Below are positions 32,757-42,091 of a stretch of 52,663 bases of DNA, one piece after another (the first letter of the stretch is position 1; each line of letters opens with the position of its first letter). The stretch covers positions 1-52,663 of the forward strand of contig DATMTS010000016.1 in the NCBI GenBank assembly GCA_035564555.1, read 5' to 3'. The stretch is from DATMTS01 sp035564555 (GTDB lineage: Bacteria > Actinomycetota > Actinomycetes > Actinomycetales > Microbacteriaceae). A program made the position numbers and the translations under genes. The notes below the pieces were generated by a model. That model worked only from the letters and a program-made list of their open reading frames with translations. It was not told the origin of the DNA and ran no database searches.

Positions 32757-33952
32757 GACGCACGCTCCACGATCAGCGCGGATCCCTGCCCGACCCCCAC
32801 GCACATCGTCGCCAGACCATAGCGGGCATCCTCTCGCTCCATCCGGCCGAGCAGCGTGACGAGAAGTCGAGACCCGCTGGAGCCCAGCGCATGACCGAGC
32901 GCGATGGCGCCGCCGTCGGCGTTGACGCGTTCCCGCCCGCGCTCGTCGTCCAGGTCGAGCCGGCGCATGCACGCGATCGACTGCGTCGCGAACGCCTCGT
33001 TGAGTTCGATGGCCGCGATGCTCTCAAGGGGGATGCCGCTGCGCCCGAGAGCCTTCTGCACCGCCGGTACCGGGCCCAGCCCCATGATCTCTGGAGCGAT
33101 GCCGACGCTCGCGCCGACAACGACGCGAGCCCGCGGCACCAGACCGTGGCGTTCGACCGCCTCGCCGCTTGCCACGACGATGGCCGAGGCTCCGTCGTTG
33201 AGCGGGCTCGAGTTGCCGGCCGTCACGACCGAGCCGCCTGCGACGACGGGACGCAGCGCAGCGAGGGCCGCCGGGCTCGTGTCACGGCGGATTCCTTCGT
33301 CTACCAGGACTTCTCCGTTGCGCGTCGGCACCCCGACGATCTCGTCGGCGAATCTGCCGCCATCCGTCGCGGCCACGGCCCGCTGGTGACTGCGTAGTGC
33401 GAAAGCGTCGGCCTCCTCCCGGGTGATCCCATCCAGCCGCGCCACCTCCTCCGCGGTCTCGGGCATGGAAAAAGTCGCCTTGTCCCGTGCCAGCAGACGC
33501 GGATTCGCGAATCGCCAGCCGATCGAGGTGTCGAACTGCACGCCGGGCTTCGCGAACGCCCGCTCGGGCTTGGCCTGCACCCACGGCGCTCGCGTCATCG
33601 ATTCGACGCCGCCGGCGACGATCACGTCGGCATCGCCGGCGCGGATCGCCTGGGCCGCCATCGTGACCGCGGACAGCCCGGATGCGCAGAGTCGGTTCAC
33701 GGTGATGCCGGGCACCTCGTCGGGCAGACCGGCAAGCAGCACCGACATCCGGGCGAGGTTGCGGTTGTCCTCCCCCGCCTGGTTCGCGGCGCCGAGCACC
33801 ACCTCGTCGATCACCGTGGGGTCGATGCCAGACCTACGCACCACCTCACCGACCACCAGCGCCGCGAGGTCGTCAGGCCGCACCCCGGAAAGCGCTCCGC
33901 CGTACCGGCCGGTTGCGGTGCGCACCCCGGACACAAGAAAGGCCTCTGGCAT
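32753..33952 (-). CDS. paaJ: 3-oxoadipyl-CoA thiolase PaaJ/PcaF
   Basis: A 399-residue thiolase from ATG 33952 (GGGAG eight bases upstream; GTG 33958 is possible). Catalytic residues are Cys89 (NRLCASGLSAV), the His of ALGHALGSSG, and the C-terminal Cys in MCVGVGQGSA; the NEAFA motif is present. The form with GGVESMTRAP is that of 3-oxoadipyl-CoA thiolases, which yield acetyl-CoA and succinyl-CoA. It heads the paaJFHZ operon behind a PaaR-like site at 34021-34042. Confidence 0.94.
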   Translation of the reverse strand: MPEAFLVSGVRTATGRYGGALSGVRPDDLAALVVGEVVRRSGIDPTVIDEVVLGAANQAGEDNRNLARMSVLLAGLPDEVPGITVNRLCASGLSAVTMAAQAIRAGDADVIVAGGVESMTRAPWVQAKPERAFAKPGVQFDTSIGWRFANPRLLARDKATFSMPETAEEVARLDGITREEADAFALRSHQRAVAATDGGRFADEIVGVPTRNGEVLVDEGIRRDTSPAALAALRPVVAGGSVVTAGNSSPLNDGASAIVVASGEAVERHGLVPRARVVVGASVGIAPEIMGLGPVPAVQKALGRSGIPLESIAAIELNEAFATQSIACMRRLDLDDERGRERVNADGGAIALGHALGSSGSRLLVTLLGRMEREDARYGLATMCVGVGQGSALIVERAS

Positions 33953-34020
33953 GCTCACTCACTCCCGACGACGATGTCTCGATCCGACGCCCACGCGACG
34001 TCCGCGCGACCCGTCGAATT

Positions 34021-34042
34021 AGTGACCGATCGTTCAGGAAGT
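34021..34042. promoter_or_regulatory. PaaR-like operator before paaJ
   Basis: The core ACCGATCGTTC with flanking A-T and AAGT matches the same 22-bp pattern as 24209-24230 with three mismatches, about 70-90 bp before the paaJ start. On the minus strand TTACT and CACTAAT flank it as in the first site, so it would block a promoter in the same way. Confidence 0.6.
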
Positions 34043-34098
34043 AATTCTGTCAGCCACAGCGCGGCTCGGCAACCGCGCACGCAGCACCCGTGCACCCG

Positions 34099-34533
34099 TC
34101 AGCGCGTGTCGTGATCCTCGAAGATCAGCGCCGTGCGCGTGTCGCGCACAGCGGGGATCGCGGTCAGCTCCTCGAGCACCACGCGCCGCAGATCGGCGTT
34201 GTCACGGGCGCGCACGAGCAGCAGCACGTCGAAGTCCCCGCCGACCAGGGCGATGTGCTCGACCTCAGGGATCTGCTCGAGCCGGTCGCGCAATTGCTGC
34301 CACGACGATTGCTCGACATGCATCGTGACGTAGGCGCTGGACCCCTTGCCTACCTGCACCGGGTCGACCTTCGCGGTGAAACCGGTGATCACCCGGCTCT
34401 CCAGAAGACGCGACAAGCGCGCGTACGCGTTCGCCCGGGAGACGTGCGCCGCCTCGGCGACCGCCGTGATGGATGCCCGGCCGTCGCGCCGCAACGCCTG
34501 CACGATCCGCTGATCGACCTCATCGATGGCCAT
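34099..34533 (-). CDS. Lrp/AsnC-family regulator (BkdR-like)
   Basis: A 144-residue protein from ATG 34533 (AGGAG nine bases upstream). The HTH is ITAVAEAAHVSRANAYARLSRL (written here as ITAVAEAAHVSRANAYAR) and the C-terminal RAM/AsnC effector domain follows from about 70 (HIALVGGDFDVLLLVRARDN). It diverges from a three-gene 2-oxoacid dehydrogenase operon across 158 bp. In many bacteria an Lrp-type BkdR activates that operon in response to branched-chain amino or keto acids, so this role is inferred. Confidence 0.9.
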   Translation of the reverse strand: MAIDEVDQRIVQALRRDGRASITAVAEAAHVSRANAYARLSRLLESRVITGFTAKVDPVQVGKGSSAYVTMHVEQSSWQQLRDRLEQIPEVEHIALVGGDFDVLLLVRARDNADLRRVVLEELTAIPAVRDTRTALIFEDHDTR

Positions 34534-34691
34534 AGCGTCCAACTCCTGCCGTCGAATCTTCCTGCCTTTTGGACATTCTGCCACTCATCGGGGGGAATGG
34601 AGACCGACCGTCTCGATCACGCACACCGACTGGCATCCTCGGTCTGCAGAAGCGATCCTGAGAGTAGCCGACGTCTTTCAAGGGAGAAGAG

Positions 34692-35816
34692 ATGCCAGCC
34701 ACTGCTCATGCGCCGTTCGAGGGCCTGCTGCCGAGCCTCGAGCCGATCCAATTGATCGGCGCGGACGGCGTCGCACACGATGAGGGCCGCGAACGGATGC
34801 CGTCTCTCGATCTCCTCGTCGAGGGGTACCGTCACCTGGTGGTCGGGCGGCGCGTCAACGACCAGGCCAACGCGCTCGTGCGGCAGGGCCGGCTCGCGGT
34901 GTATCCGTCGTCGTTCGGTCAGGAGGCGTGCGAGGTCGCCGCTGCGATGGTGCTGGACGACGGTGATTGGCTGTTCCCGACCTATCGCGACGCCGTCGCC
35001 GTGATCACCCGCGGCGTCGATCCGCTCGAGGCGTTCGTTCAGTTGCGCGGCGATTGGCACTCGGGCTACGACCCGCACTCCCACAACGTCGCGCCGCAGT
35101 CGACGCCGCTGGCGACTCAGCTCGTGCATGCCGCGGGCTTCGCGCATGCGGCCAAGCTGCGCGGCGAGAGCACGGTGGTTCTCGCGATCTGCGGAGACGG
35201 TGCGACGAGCGAGGGCGATTTTCACGAGGCGTTGAACTTCGCCGCGGTCTTCGGGCTTGCGGTCGTCTTCCTGGTGCAGAACAACGGCTACGCGATCTCG
35301 GTGCCTCTGAGCCGTCAGACGCACGCCCCCTCGATCGCGCACAAGGCGATCGGCTACGGGATGCCCGGTGTGCGCGTCGACGGTAACGACCTCGCCGCGC
35401 TGCTCGCGGTGCTTCAGGATGCCGTCGAAGCGGCCCGACACGGCGACGGACCCACGCTCGTGGAGGCCGTGACCTATCGCATCCAGTCGCATACCAACGC
35501 CGACGATGCCTCCCGGTATCGCAGCGACGACGAGGTCAAGCCGTGGCTCCAGCGCGACCCGGTGCGTCGGCTGCGCGATCACCTGCGCGCAGCCGGGTCG
35601 TTGACCGACGGTGACGACGCCGAGATCCACGCGCAGGCGGAGCGCGTGGCATCCACCCTGCGCGACGGGCTGAACACCGAGCGCGACCTCGATCCGGCCG
35701 AACTGTTCCGCCACGTGTATGCCCAACCGACGACCCAACTGACCGAGCAGGCAGCGATGCTCGCCGCTGAGCTCACGGCATCCGATGCCGCACCCGAACC
35801 GGAGGCACGGTCATGA
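34692..35816 (+). CDS. bkdA: 2-oxoacid dehydrogenase E1 alpha subunit
   Basis: A 374-residue thiamin-diphosphate subunit. The ThDP motif runs from GDG (168-170) to NN (197-198): GDGATSEGDFHEALNFAA and then VFLVQNNGYAIS. PTYRDAVAVITRGVDPLE is a conserved substrate-channel region. A GGGAGAAG ribosome binding site precedes the ATG. It opens an operon with E1beta and E2, each overlapping by four bases. Branched-chain keto acid dehydrogenase is favoured because of the Lrp neighbour; a pyruvate or acetoin enzyme is possible. Confidence 0.88.
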   Translation: MPATAHAPFEGLLPSLEPIQLIGADGVAHDEGRERMPSLDLLVEGYRHLVVGRRVNDQANALVRQGRLAVYPSSFGQEACEVAAAMVLDDGDWLFPTYRDAVAVITRGVDPLEAFVQLRGDWHSGYDPHSHNVAPQSTPLATQLVHAAGFAHAAKLRGESTVVLAICGDGATSEGDFHEALNFAAVFGLAVVFLVQNNGYAISVPLSRQTHAPSIAHKAIGYGMPGVRVDGNDLAALLAVLQDAVEAARHGDGPTLVEAVTYRIQSHTNADDASRYRSDDEVKPWLQRDPVRRLRDHLRAAGSLTDGDDAEIHAQAERVASTLRDGLNTERDLDPAELFRHVYAQPTTQLTEQAAMLAAELTASDAAPEPEARS

Positions 35817-36847
35817 CCTTGCTGCACGACACCGACATCCCGGCGACGGCCGCCACCTCCACGATGACCATGGCCCAGGCACTTAACCGGGCACTCGCCG
35901 ACGCCCTCGAAGCGGATCCGAGCGTCGTGGTCTTCGGAGAGGACGTGGGCCCGAACGGCGGCGTGTTCCGCATCACCGACGGCCTGAACGCCCGGTTCGG
36001 AGAGAGCCGCTGCTTCGACACCCCGCTGGCGGAATCCGGCATCGTCGGCACCGCGATCGGCATGGCGATGAACGGGATGCGCCCCGTCGCGGAACTGCAG
36101 TTCGACGCGTTCGCCTTTCCCGCGTTCGAGCAGATCGTCGATCATGTCGCCAAGATGGGCAACCGCACCCGCGGCATGATGCGGCTCCCGATGGTCATCC
36201 GCATCCCGTACGGCGGGGGTATCGGCGGCGTGGAACACCATTGCGACTCCTCGGAGGCGTACTACGCTCACACGCCTGGACTCACCGTCGTAGCTCCGTC
36301 GACTCCGCAAGATGCCTACGGCCTGCTGCGGGCGGCAATCGCTTCGCCCGACCCGGTCGTCCTCCTGGAACCGAAGAAGCTGTACTGGAGTTCGGGCATC
36401 GTGGATGTCTCGGCCCCCCTACCGCGGATCGGATCGGCGCAGATCGTGCGGGAGGGAACGGATGCCACCTTGATCGCCTACGGTGCGAGCGTTCCGATCG
36501 CCTTGGAGGCCGCCTCCGTCGCCGAGTCGGAGGGGCGCAGCCTGCAGGTCATCGATGTGCGAAGCATCGTGCCGTTCGACGACGAGACGGTGTGCACGGC
36601 CGTTCGCGCGACGGGTCGCGCCGTGGTCGTCGCCGAGGCGCCGGGCTTCGCGAGCGTGGCATCCGAGATCGCGGCCAGGGTGATGGAGCGCTGTTTCCAT
36701 CACCTGCAGGCGCCCGTGCTGCGGGTGACGGGTTTCGACACTCCGTTCGCGCCGCCCAAACTGGAGAAGTACTACCTGCCGAACGTCGACCGGGTGCTCG
36801 ACGCCGTCGAAGCGCTGCAGTGGGACGACGAGGTCGTCGGCCGATGA
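35813..36847 (+). CDS. bkdB: 2-oxoacid dehydrogenase E1 beta subunit
   Basis: A 344-residue transketolase-like subunit. Hallmarks are VFGEDVGPNGGVFRITDGL, PLAESGIVGTAIGMAMNG, GGGIGGVEHHCDSSEAYYAH and the C-terminal TGFDTPFAPPKLEKYYLP. The EHHCDSSEAYY form is frequent in branched-chain enzymes of actinobacteria. Start and stop overlap both neighbours. Confidence 0.92.
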   Translation: MTLLHDTDIPATAATSTMTMAQALNRALADALEADPSVVVFGEDVGPNGGVFRITDGLNARFGESRCFDTPLAESGIVGTAIGMAMNGMRPVAELQFDAFAFPAFEQIVDHVAKMGNRTRGMMRLPMVIRIPYGGGIGGVEHHCDSSEAYYAHTPGLTVVAPSTPQDAYGLLRAAIASPDPVVLLEPKKLYWSSGIVDVSAPLPRIGSAQIVREGTDATLIAYGASVPIALEAASVAESEGRSLQVIDVRSIVPFDDETVCTAVRATGRAVVVAEAPGFASVASEIAARVMERCFHHLQAPVLRVTGFDTPFAPPKLEKYYLPNVDRVLDAVEALQWDDEVVGR

Positions 36848-38292
36848 GTCCACGGGTGTTCACGCTGCCCGATCTGGGCGAGGGCCTGACAGAGGCGGCG
36901 CTGGTGCGTTGGCTGGTGAGCGTCGGCGACGAGATCACCGTCGACCAGCCGATCGCCGAGGTCGAGACTGCCAAATCGGTCGTGGAGGTGCCGTCGCCGT
37001 ACGCCGGAGTCGTCGAGGCTCTGCACGGCGAGGAGGGTGGTGAACTGCGGGTCGGCGCGCCGCTGATCGAGGTGGAGGACGTCACCGCGTCGGGTCGGCC
37101 GATCGCCGGCGCGGATTCCGCGAGCCAGGGCCGGGATGCGACGGGCGGTGCCGCCGGGGATGCCGACGGGATCGAGCCGGAGTCGACGGGCGGCTCAGGG
37201 AACGTGCTCGTGGGCTACGGCACGGCGAACGCCGTGCACACCGGGCGGCGCAGGCGTCGCGTCTCGCGTGGGGTGGACGCTGCGGCCGCCGATCAGGCAC
37301 GCATTGCTTCGGTCCAGGGACCTCCCACGGGCTCAGCGATCGGGTCGCCGGACTCAGGCGCCGAACGCGGACCCGTTCCGGTGATCTCGCCCTTGGTACG
37401 GCAGCTGGCCCGAACCCGCGGGGTCGACCTCTCGGCCGTGCACCCCACCGGCGCGGGCGGCGTGATCACGCGGCACGACCTCGAGGCGGCGAGCGCCTCT
37501 GTCGGTGCGACCCGGTCGGCTCCGTCTGCCGCCGGCACCGGCTTCGACGCAGCGCCACCGCCGACCGGAGCGATCGACGCGCGAACCGGGCTCGGCATCC
37601 GCTCGACCGCTCCCTTCGGCATGCTGCGGCGGACCGTTGCCGCCACGATGACGCGCAGCCGTTCCGAGATTCCCGAGGCGACGGTGTGGGTCGACGTCGA
37701 CGCCACGGAGTTGTCGGAGTTGCGGCGGCGCATCCGCATCGGGGAGCGGCATCCTTCGTTGCTCGCCTTCGTCGGCTCGTTCGCCTTGGCGGCGCTTGCC
37801 CGCTATCCGGCGCTCGCGTGCCGCGTCACTGCTGACGGCCAAGGCGCGATCGAGTTCGACGGCGTGAATCTCGGCATCGCCGTCGACACGCCTCGCGGAC
37901 TCGTGGTGCCGGTCGTGCGCAGAGCGGACGCGATGACGCTGCGCGACCTCGACAGCGCGTTGCTCGCGTTGACCGAACGCGCCCGCAGCGGCGAAGCGAC
38001 GCCGACCGAGTTGACGGGGTCGACGTTCACGATCAACAACTACGGCAGCCTCGGTGTGGACGGCAGCGCCGCGATCATCAACTACCCGGAGGTCGCGATC
38101 CTCGGCCTGGGCAGGTTCATCCAACGGCCATGGGTCGTCGACGGGGACATCGTGCCGCGCACCATCACTCAGTTGTCGCTCGTGTTCGACCATCGGGTGT
38201 GCGACGGCGGCACGGCGGCGGGTTTCCTGCGCGCGATCGCCGACGACCTGGAGAACCCGTACGAGCGGTACGTCGATCTACGAGCAGGCTGA
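36844..38292 (+). CDS. bkdC: 2-oxoacid dehydrogenase E2 (dihydrolipoyl acyltransferase)
   Basis: A 482-residue E2. The lipoyl domain (1-78) carries lipoyl-Lys44 in VETAKSVVEVPS. A Gly/Ala-rich linker and a peripheral-subunit-binding domain (about 179-215, SPLVRQLARTRGVDLSAV) follow. The catalytic domain ends with the active-site His450 in FDHRVCDGG. Only one lipoyl domain is present. No E3 (lipoamide dehydrogenase) gene is in the window, so a shared E3 from elsewhere must serve. Confidence 0.93.
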   Translation: MSPRVFTLPDLGEGLTEAALVRWLVSVGDEITVDQPIAEVETAKSVVEVPSPYAGVVEALHGEEGGELRVGAPLIEVEDVTASGRPIAGADSASQGRDATGGAAGDADGIEPESTGGSGNVLVGYGTANAVHTGRRRRRVSRGVDAAAADQARIASVQGPPTGSAIGSPDSGAERGPVPVISPLVRQLARTRGVDLSAVHPTGAGGVITRHDLEAASASVGATRSAPSAAGTGFDAAPPPTGAIDARTGLGIRSTAPFGMLRRTVAATMTRSRSEIPEATVWVDVDATELSELRRRIRIGERHPSLLAFVGSFALAALARYPALACRVTADGQGAIEFDGVNLGIAVDTPRGLVVPVVRRADAMTLRDLDSALLALTERARSGEATPTELTGSTFTINNYGSLGVDGSAAIINYPEVAILGLGRFIQRPWVVDGDIVPRTITQLSLVFDHRVCDGGTAAGFLRAIADDLENPYERYVDLRAG

Positions 38293-38334
38293 CCGGCTGC
38301 GCTGGTCGGCTCAGCGGCGCACCAGTTCGGCCGG
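38293..38334. terminator. Imperfect bidirectional hairpin
   Basis: CCGGC (38293) pairs with GCCGG (38330), and CTGGT (38302) with ACCAG (38321), with 4-base internal loops. It fills the gap between the convergent E2 and response-regulator genes, which fits a shared terminator. Confidence 0.5.
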
Positions 38335-38337
38335 CGA

Positions 38338-38991
38338 CTAGCGCTGCGGCAGCAGCTTCAGCTCCATCGCGCGGGTCACCGCACGCGTTCGATCGCTGAC
38401 GCCGAGCTTGTCGAACACGTGGATCAGGTGCGTCTTCACGGTGGCCTCGCCGATGAACAGGCGCGCACCGATCTGCGGATTGCTCAGGCCCTCGGCGACC
38501 AGCGCGAGCACCTCCCGCTCGCGCGGGCTGAGCGCCACCGCCGGTGCCCCCTCCGGCCCCGACCGCACCCGATCGACGAGCTTGGCCGCGACCGTCGGGG
38601 CGAGCACGGTCTGCCCGTCGACCACCGCTCGCAGCCCTGCAACGATCTCCTCCGCGGGCGCGGCCTTGAGCAGGTACCCGCTCGCGCCGGCCTCGATCGC
38701 GCCGAGGATGTCGTCGTCGCTCTCGTACGTGGTGAGCACCAGCACCCGCACTCCGAGACCCGTGGCGAGGATGCGGTCCGTTGCTGCGGCACCCGCGAGA
38801 ACAGGCATCCGTAGGTCCAACAGCACGACATCGGGGCGCAGCTCCGCCGCAAGCCGCACGGCCTCGACGCCGTTCGATGCCTCGCCGACCACGGCGAACC
38901 CTTCTGCCGCCGAAAGCAGGCCCACGATGCCGGAGCGCACGATGGGATGATCGTCGGCCACCACGACCCGGATCGGCCGTTCGCTCGTCAT
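38338..38991 (-). CDS. NarL/LuxR-type response regulator
   Basis: A 217-residue regulator. Receiver domain 5-122 with acidic pair D13-D14 and phospho-acceptor Asp59 (VVLLDLRMPV). LuxR-type HTH at about 152-212 (LSPREREVLALVAEGLSNPQ, then GEATVKTHLIHVFDKLGVSDR). The ATG overlaps the kinase stop by four bases. It most likely regulates its own operon, which carries an ABC exporter, from the repeat region at 42092-42128. Confidence 0.94.
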   Translation of the reverse strand: MTSERPIRVVVADDHPIVRSGIVGLLSAAEGFAVVGEASNGVEAVRLAAELRPDVVLLDLRMPVLAGAAATDRILATGLGVRVLVLTTYESDDDILGAIEAGASGYLLKAAPAEEIVAGLRAVVDGQTVLAPTVAAKLVDRVRSGPEGAPAVALSPREREVLALVAEGLSNPQIGARLFIGEATVKTHLIHVFDKLGVSDRTRAVTRAMELKLLPQR

Positions 38992-40211
38992 GCGGTGCCC
39001 TCGGCGGTCTGGATCGGCAACCGAACGTGCAGCACGGCCCCGCGACCTTCGGCGGCCGTGAACTCGACGGTGCCGCCGACCAGTCCGACCCGGTCGCGCA
39101 TACCGTTCAGTCCGAATCCGTGTTCCTGCTCGGGACGATAGGCGCCCGGCCCGACTCCGTCGTCGACGATCGTCAGCACCACGGAGTCCGGCTGCTGCTC
39201 GAGCCCCACGGAGGCCGTTGCCGCCTGCGCGTGCTTGCGCACGTTCGCGAGCCCTTCCTGAGCGCAGCGCAGCAATACCACCTCAAGATCGCGTGGTACC
39301 GTCACCGGCCCGACCCGCACCCTCACATCGACGGCGGTCTCACGACGGAACCGTTCTGCGAGCCGCGCGAACGATTCGGCGAGCGGCGAACCGTCGGAGG
39401 GCACCCGGGCGGTCGCGGCCACCAGTGACCGGGTCTCACCGAGCGCCTCCCGCGCGGTGGTCTCGATCAGCTCGATCGCGTCGCCCACTGCAGGGGCATC
39501 TTCTCGCCGGGCGCGTTGTGCGAGCATCACGATGCTGGTCAGGGATTGTGCGATGGTGTCGTGCAGCTCGCGCGCGATGCGTTCGCGTTCCCCGGCGGCG
39601 CCGGCGTCGCGGTGCAGGGTCTGCAGCTCCCCTTGGGTGGCGCGCAACTGCTCGAGCAGCCGCGCCCGTTCCGCACCGATGGCCGTCACGTGCGACACCC
39701 ACAGGCCCATGGTGACGTTGAAGGCCATCGAGATCACCTGGATCACTACCGCTTGGGCGACGGCGTTCGCAGGGAATCCAAGCCCGGCGGCGAAGCCGAA
39801 GCCGCCCGCTCCTGCGGCCACTCCGGTCGCAGCGATCGCAGCGGCAGGACTGTCGAAGATGCACCACAACACCGGGAACGCGACGGCCTGGAAGACGAGG
39901 AAGTCGGGTTCGCTCGCGGTGCCGACGCCGAGTGCGACGACCAGCAGCGCGGCGAACGGGATGCCGCGGCGCAGGTCGGTGAACCCGGGCACGCCCAGCA
40001 GTGGGAAGGCGGTCGCCAGGATCGCCAGCGTCACCCAGACCGTGACTCCGGCGGCGCGCACCTGGCCGCCCTGCTCGAGCCAGACGACGATCGCTGTGAC
40101 CACGACCACGCCGTAGAACACGACGAACCACCATCGCGATTCGACCACCCGGTCGCGCAAGCGGTCAGCGGCCACCCGCGTCGGGCGGTGCGCCGCCGCA
40201 TCGTCTGCCAT
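38988..40211 (-). CDS. HisKA_3-type sensor histidine kinase
   Basis: A 407-residue kinase with about five to six N-terminal membrane helices (28-175) and no extracytoplasmic domain, as in intramembrane sensors of the LiaS/DesK kind. The phospho-acceptor is His217 in RIARELHDTIAQSLTSI. The ATPase domain has VVLLRCAQEGLANVRKHA and VDDGVG, then HGFGLNGMRDRV. ATG 40211 is chosen; GTG 40214 is possible, both after GGAGGAG. Stimulus is unknown; cell-envelope stress or a drug is a common trigger of such sets. Confidence 0.93.
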   Translation of the reverse strand: MADDAAAHRPTRVAADRLRDRVVESRWWFVVFYGVVVVTAIVVWLEQGGQVRAAGVTVWVTLAILATAFPLLGVPGFTDLRRGIPFAALLVVALGVGTASEPDFLVFQAVAFPVLWCIFDSPAAAIAATGVAAGAGGFGFAAGLGFPANAVAQAVVIQVISMAFNVTMGLWVSHVTAIGAERARLLEQLRATQGELQTLHRDAGAAGERERIARELHDTIAQSLTSIVMLAQRARREDAPAVGDAIELIETTAREALGETRSLVAATARVPSDGSPLAESFARLAERFRRETAVDVRVRVGPVTVPRDLEVVLLRCAQEGLANVRKHAQAATASVGLEQQPDSVVLTIVDDGVGPGAYRPEQEHGFGLNGMRDRVGLVGGTVEFTAAEGRGAVLHVRLPIQTAEGTA

Positions 40212-40240
40212 CACACCATTCTCCTCCCGGCGCCCGCTGC

Positions 40241-41110
40241 TCAGCCGTTCTTGCGGACCCAGCGGAAGGTGAGGCGGCACACGACCAACCCCGCAAGCAA
40301 CCAGATCAGCAGCACGACGGGCGCCCAGCCGAGCTGCCACGACCCGCCCGGTTCGGCCGCGGCGAACGTGCCAGGCAGGAACACCGCGCGGCACGCCTGT
40401 GCGATCCACTTCAGCGGAAAGAGGCTCGCGACGTTCTGCAACCAACGCGGCAGCATCGTGAACTGCAGAAACACCCCGGAGATGAATTGCAGCACGAGCA
40501 CGATCGGCACGATCACCGCACTGGCGGACTTTCCGGAGCGCGGCAATGCGGAGAGCGCGATGCCGAGCACGCACGAGGTCGCGACGCCGAGCAGGTACAC
40601 CCAGACCAAGGTGAGCCAACTGCCGGCATCCGTGGGCAGGGCGACGTCGAAGGCGAAGCGCGCGACGAGCAGCAGCAACAGCAACTGTGCGAGCGACGTG
40701 ACGTACACCTGGCCGATCTTGCCGATGAAATAGGAGGCGACGGGCAGAGGGGTGCCCGCCAGCCGTTTCAATGCGCCGTCGCTCTTCTCGCCGGCTATGT
40801 CCACGGCCAGGTTCTGCATCCCGCTGAGCAGCATGCCAGCGGCGACCAACCCGGGCAGGTAGTACGCGGCGTACGTGACGCCACCGGTGCCGTCGGGCGC
40901 CGCCCCGACCGTCCCCATCGCGCTGAAGGCGACGGAGAAGATCGCGAGCATGACGACCGGGAACAAAAACGTGAAGAAGACGGCGTCGCCCTGGCGGAAG
41001 TAGCAGCGAACCTCGTAGCCGACGCGGCTGAGCCCCAACCGCAGTGCGCGCCCACGCGGCAGCCACGGCTCGCCGGGTTGGGTGGCCGAAGGGGATGCGA
41101 AGGCGGTCAT
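40241..41110 (-). CDS. ABC-2 type transporter permease
   Basis: A 289-residue permease with six membrane helices. FRQGDAVFFTFLFPVVMLAI, NLAVDIAGEKSDGALKRLAG and PLPVASYFIGKI are typical of ABC-2 exporters of the DrrB/NodJ group. The ATG overlaps the ATPase stop by four bases. With the ATPase it forms a small exporter, perhaps of an antibiotic or lipid. Confidence 0.93.
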   Translation of the reverse strand: MTAFASPSATQPGEPWLPRGRALRLGLSRVGYEVRCYFRQGDAVFFTFLFPVVMLAIFSVAFSAMGTVGAAPDGTGGVTYAAYYLPGLVAAGMLLSGMQNLAVDIAGEKSDGALKRLAGTPLPVASYFIGKIGQVYVTSLAQLLLLLLVARFAFDVALPTDAGSWLTLVWVYLLGVATSCVLGIALSALPRSGKSASAVIVPIVLVLQFISGVFLQFTMLPRWLQNVASLFPLKWIAQACRAVFLPGTFAAAEPGGSWQLGWAPVVLLIWLLAGLVVCRLTFRWVRKNG

Positions 41111-42033
41111 GCGACGACCTCCTGCCGCTCGGAGTCGGCGCCAGGTTCCGCGTGGCCGGCGACGCTCGATGGTGCCGCGACGAGGGAGAGGTAGACGTCT
41201 TCAAGGCTCGGTCGCACGATCTCGAGCCCGGGCGGCTCGGCGCCGATCCGGCCGACGAGGTCCGTCACGACGCGGCCCGGAGCCGAGGTGCGCACTTCCC
41301 GCACACCCACGGCGTCCCGCCAGCGAACGATCGGAATCCTGGCCTGGGCTCCCCCGATCGAGTCGACCGTTCCGACATCGATCAGACGCCCGTTCTGGAT
41401 CACGCCGACACGGTCGCTCAGCTGCGCCGCCTCGTCCAGATAGTGCGTGGTCAGCAGGATCGTCGTGCCCTCCGACTTCAGGCGCCGAATGAGGTCCCAG
41501 AACCGGTGGCGCGCCTCCGGGTCGAACCCCGTCGTCGGCTCGTCGAGGAACAGCAGGTCGGGGCGGCCGACGATGCCGAGGGCCACGTCGACGCGTCGCC
41601 GCTGCCCGCCGCTGAGCGTTCGGATGCGACTGCGCGCCTTCTCGGCCAGGCCGACGGCCTCGATCACCTCGTCGACGTCGCGCGGATTCGGATAATATCC
41701 GGCGAAGTGCGTGAGCTGTTCGCGCACGGTCACGTTGCCGGCCTCTAACGTGGACTGCAGCACGATGCCGAGTCTCGCCTTCCAGGCGAGCGAGCCGTGC
41801 GCCGGGTCGACGCCGAGCACGCCGACCGTTCCGCCGGTTGGTGCGCGATAGCCCTCGAGTATCTCGATCGTCGTGCTCTTGCCTGCGCCGTTCGGCCCGA
41901 GCAAGGCGAACGTCTCGCCCGGTTGCACGTCGAAGCTGATGCCGTCGAGCGCGTCGACCGGTGCCGACCCACGCGCCGCGCCGTAACGCATCCGCAGATC
42001 CTCGACAGCCACGACGGGAGATGTCTGTGTCAT
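41107..42033 (-). CDS. ABC exporter ATP-binding protein (DrrA-like)
   Basis: A 308-residue ATPase: Walker A GPNGAGKST, signature LSGGQRRR, Walker B LLFLDEPTTGFDPEA, switch His in LTTHYLDEAAQ. The C-terminal 80-residue extension ends in SLEDVYLSLV as in the DrrA/CcmA drug-resistance group. A GGAGGC ribosome binding site precedes ATG 42033. It is the first gene of the exporter/two-component operon. Confidence 0.94.
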   Translation of the reverse strand: MTQTSPVVAVEDLRMRYGAARGSAPVDALDGISFDVQPGETFALLGPNGAGKSTTIEILEGYRAPTGGTVGVLGVDPAHGSLAWKARLGIVLQSTLEAGNVTVREQLTHFAGYYPNPRDVDEVIEAVGLAEKARSRIRTLSGGQRRRVDVALGIVGRPDLLFLDEPTTGFDPEARHRFWDLIRRLKSEGTTILLTTHYLDEAAQLSDRVGVIQNGRLIDVGTVDSIGGAQARIPIVRWRDAVGVREVRTSAPGRVVTDLVGRIGAEPPGLEIVRPSLEDVYLSLVAAPSSVAGHAEPGADSERQEVVA

Positions 42034-42091
42034 GCCTCCATGCTGATCTGCACGGCGACGGCGCGATAGGCCCGGTCGACGGATGCCGGGG

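Noticed and set aside
34567..34580. TTTTGGACATTCTG as an Lrp/BkdR box upstream of the Lrp gene
   Set aside because: A/T-rich and well placed, but no convincing symmetry or second copy near the E1alpha promoter.
36241..36843. Upstream extension of the E2 frame through the E1beta gene
   Set aside because: The E1beta frame has conserved motifs up to its stop; the E2 lipoyl domain begins at 36844 with the usual N-terminus.
40212..41204. Upstream extension of the sensor kinase frame into the ABC permease gene
   Set aside because: The residues are Arg-rich nonsense antiparallel in style to the permease reading, and the permease frame has clear membrane helices and motifs.
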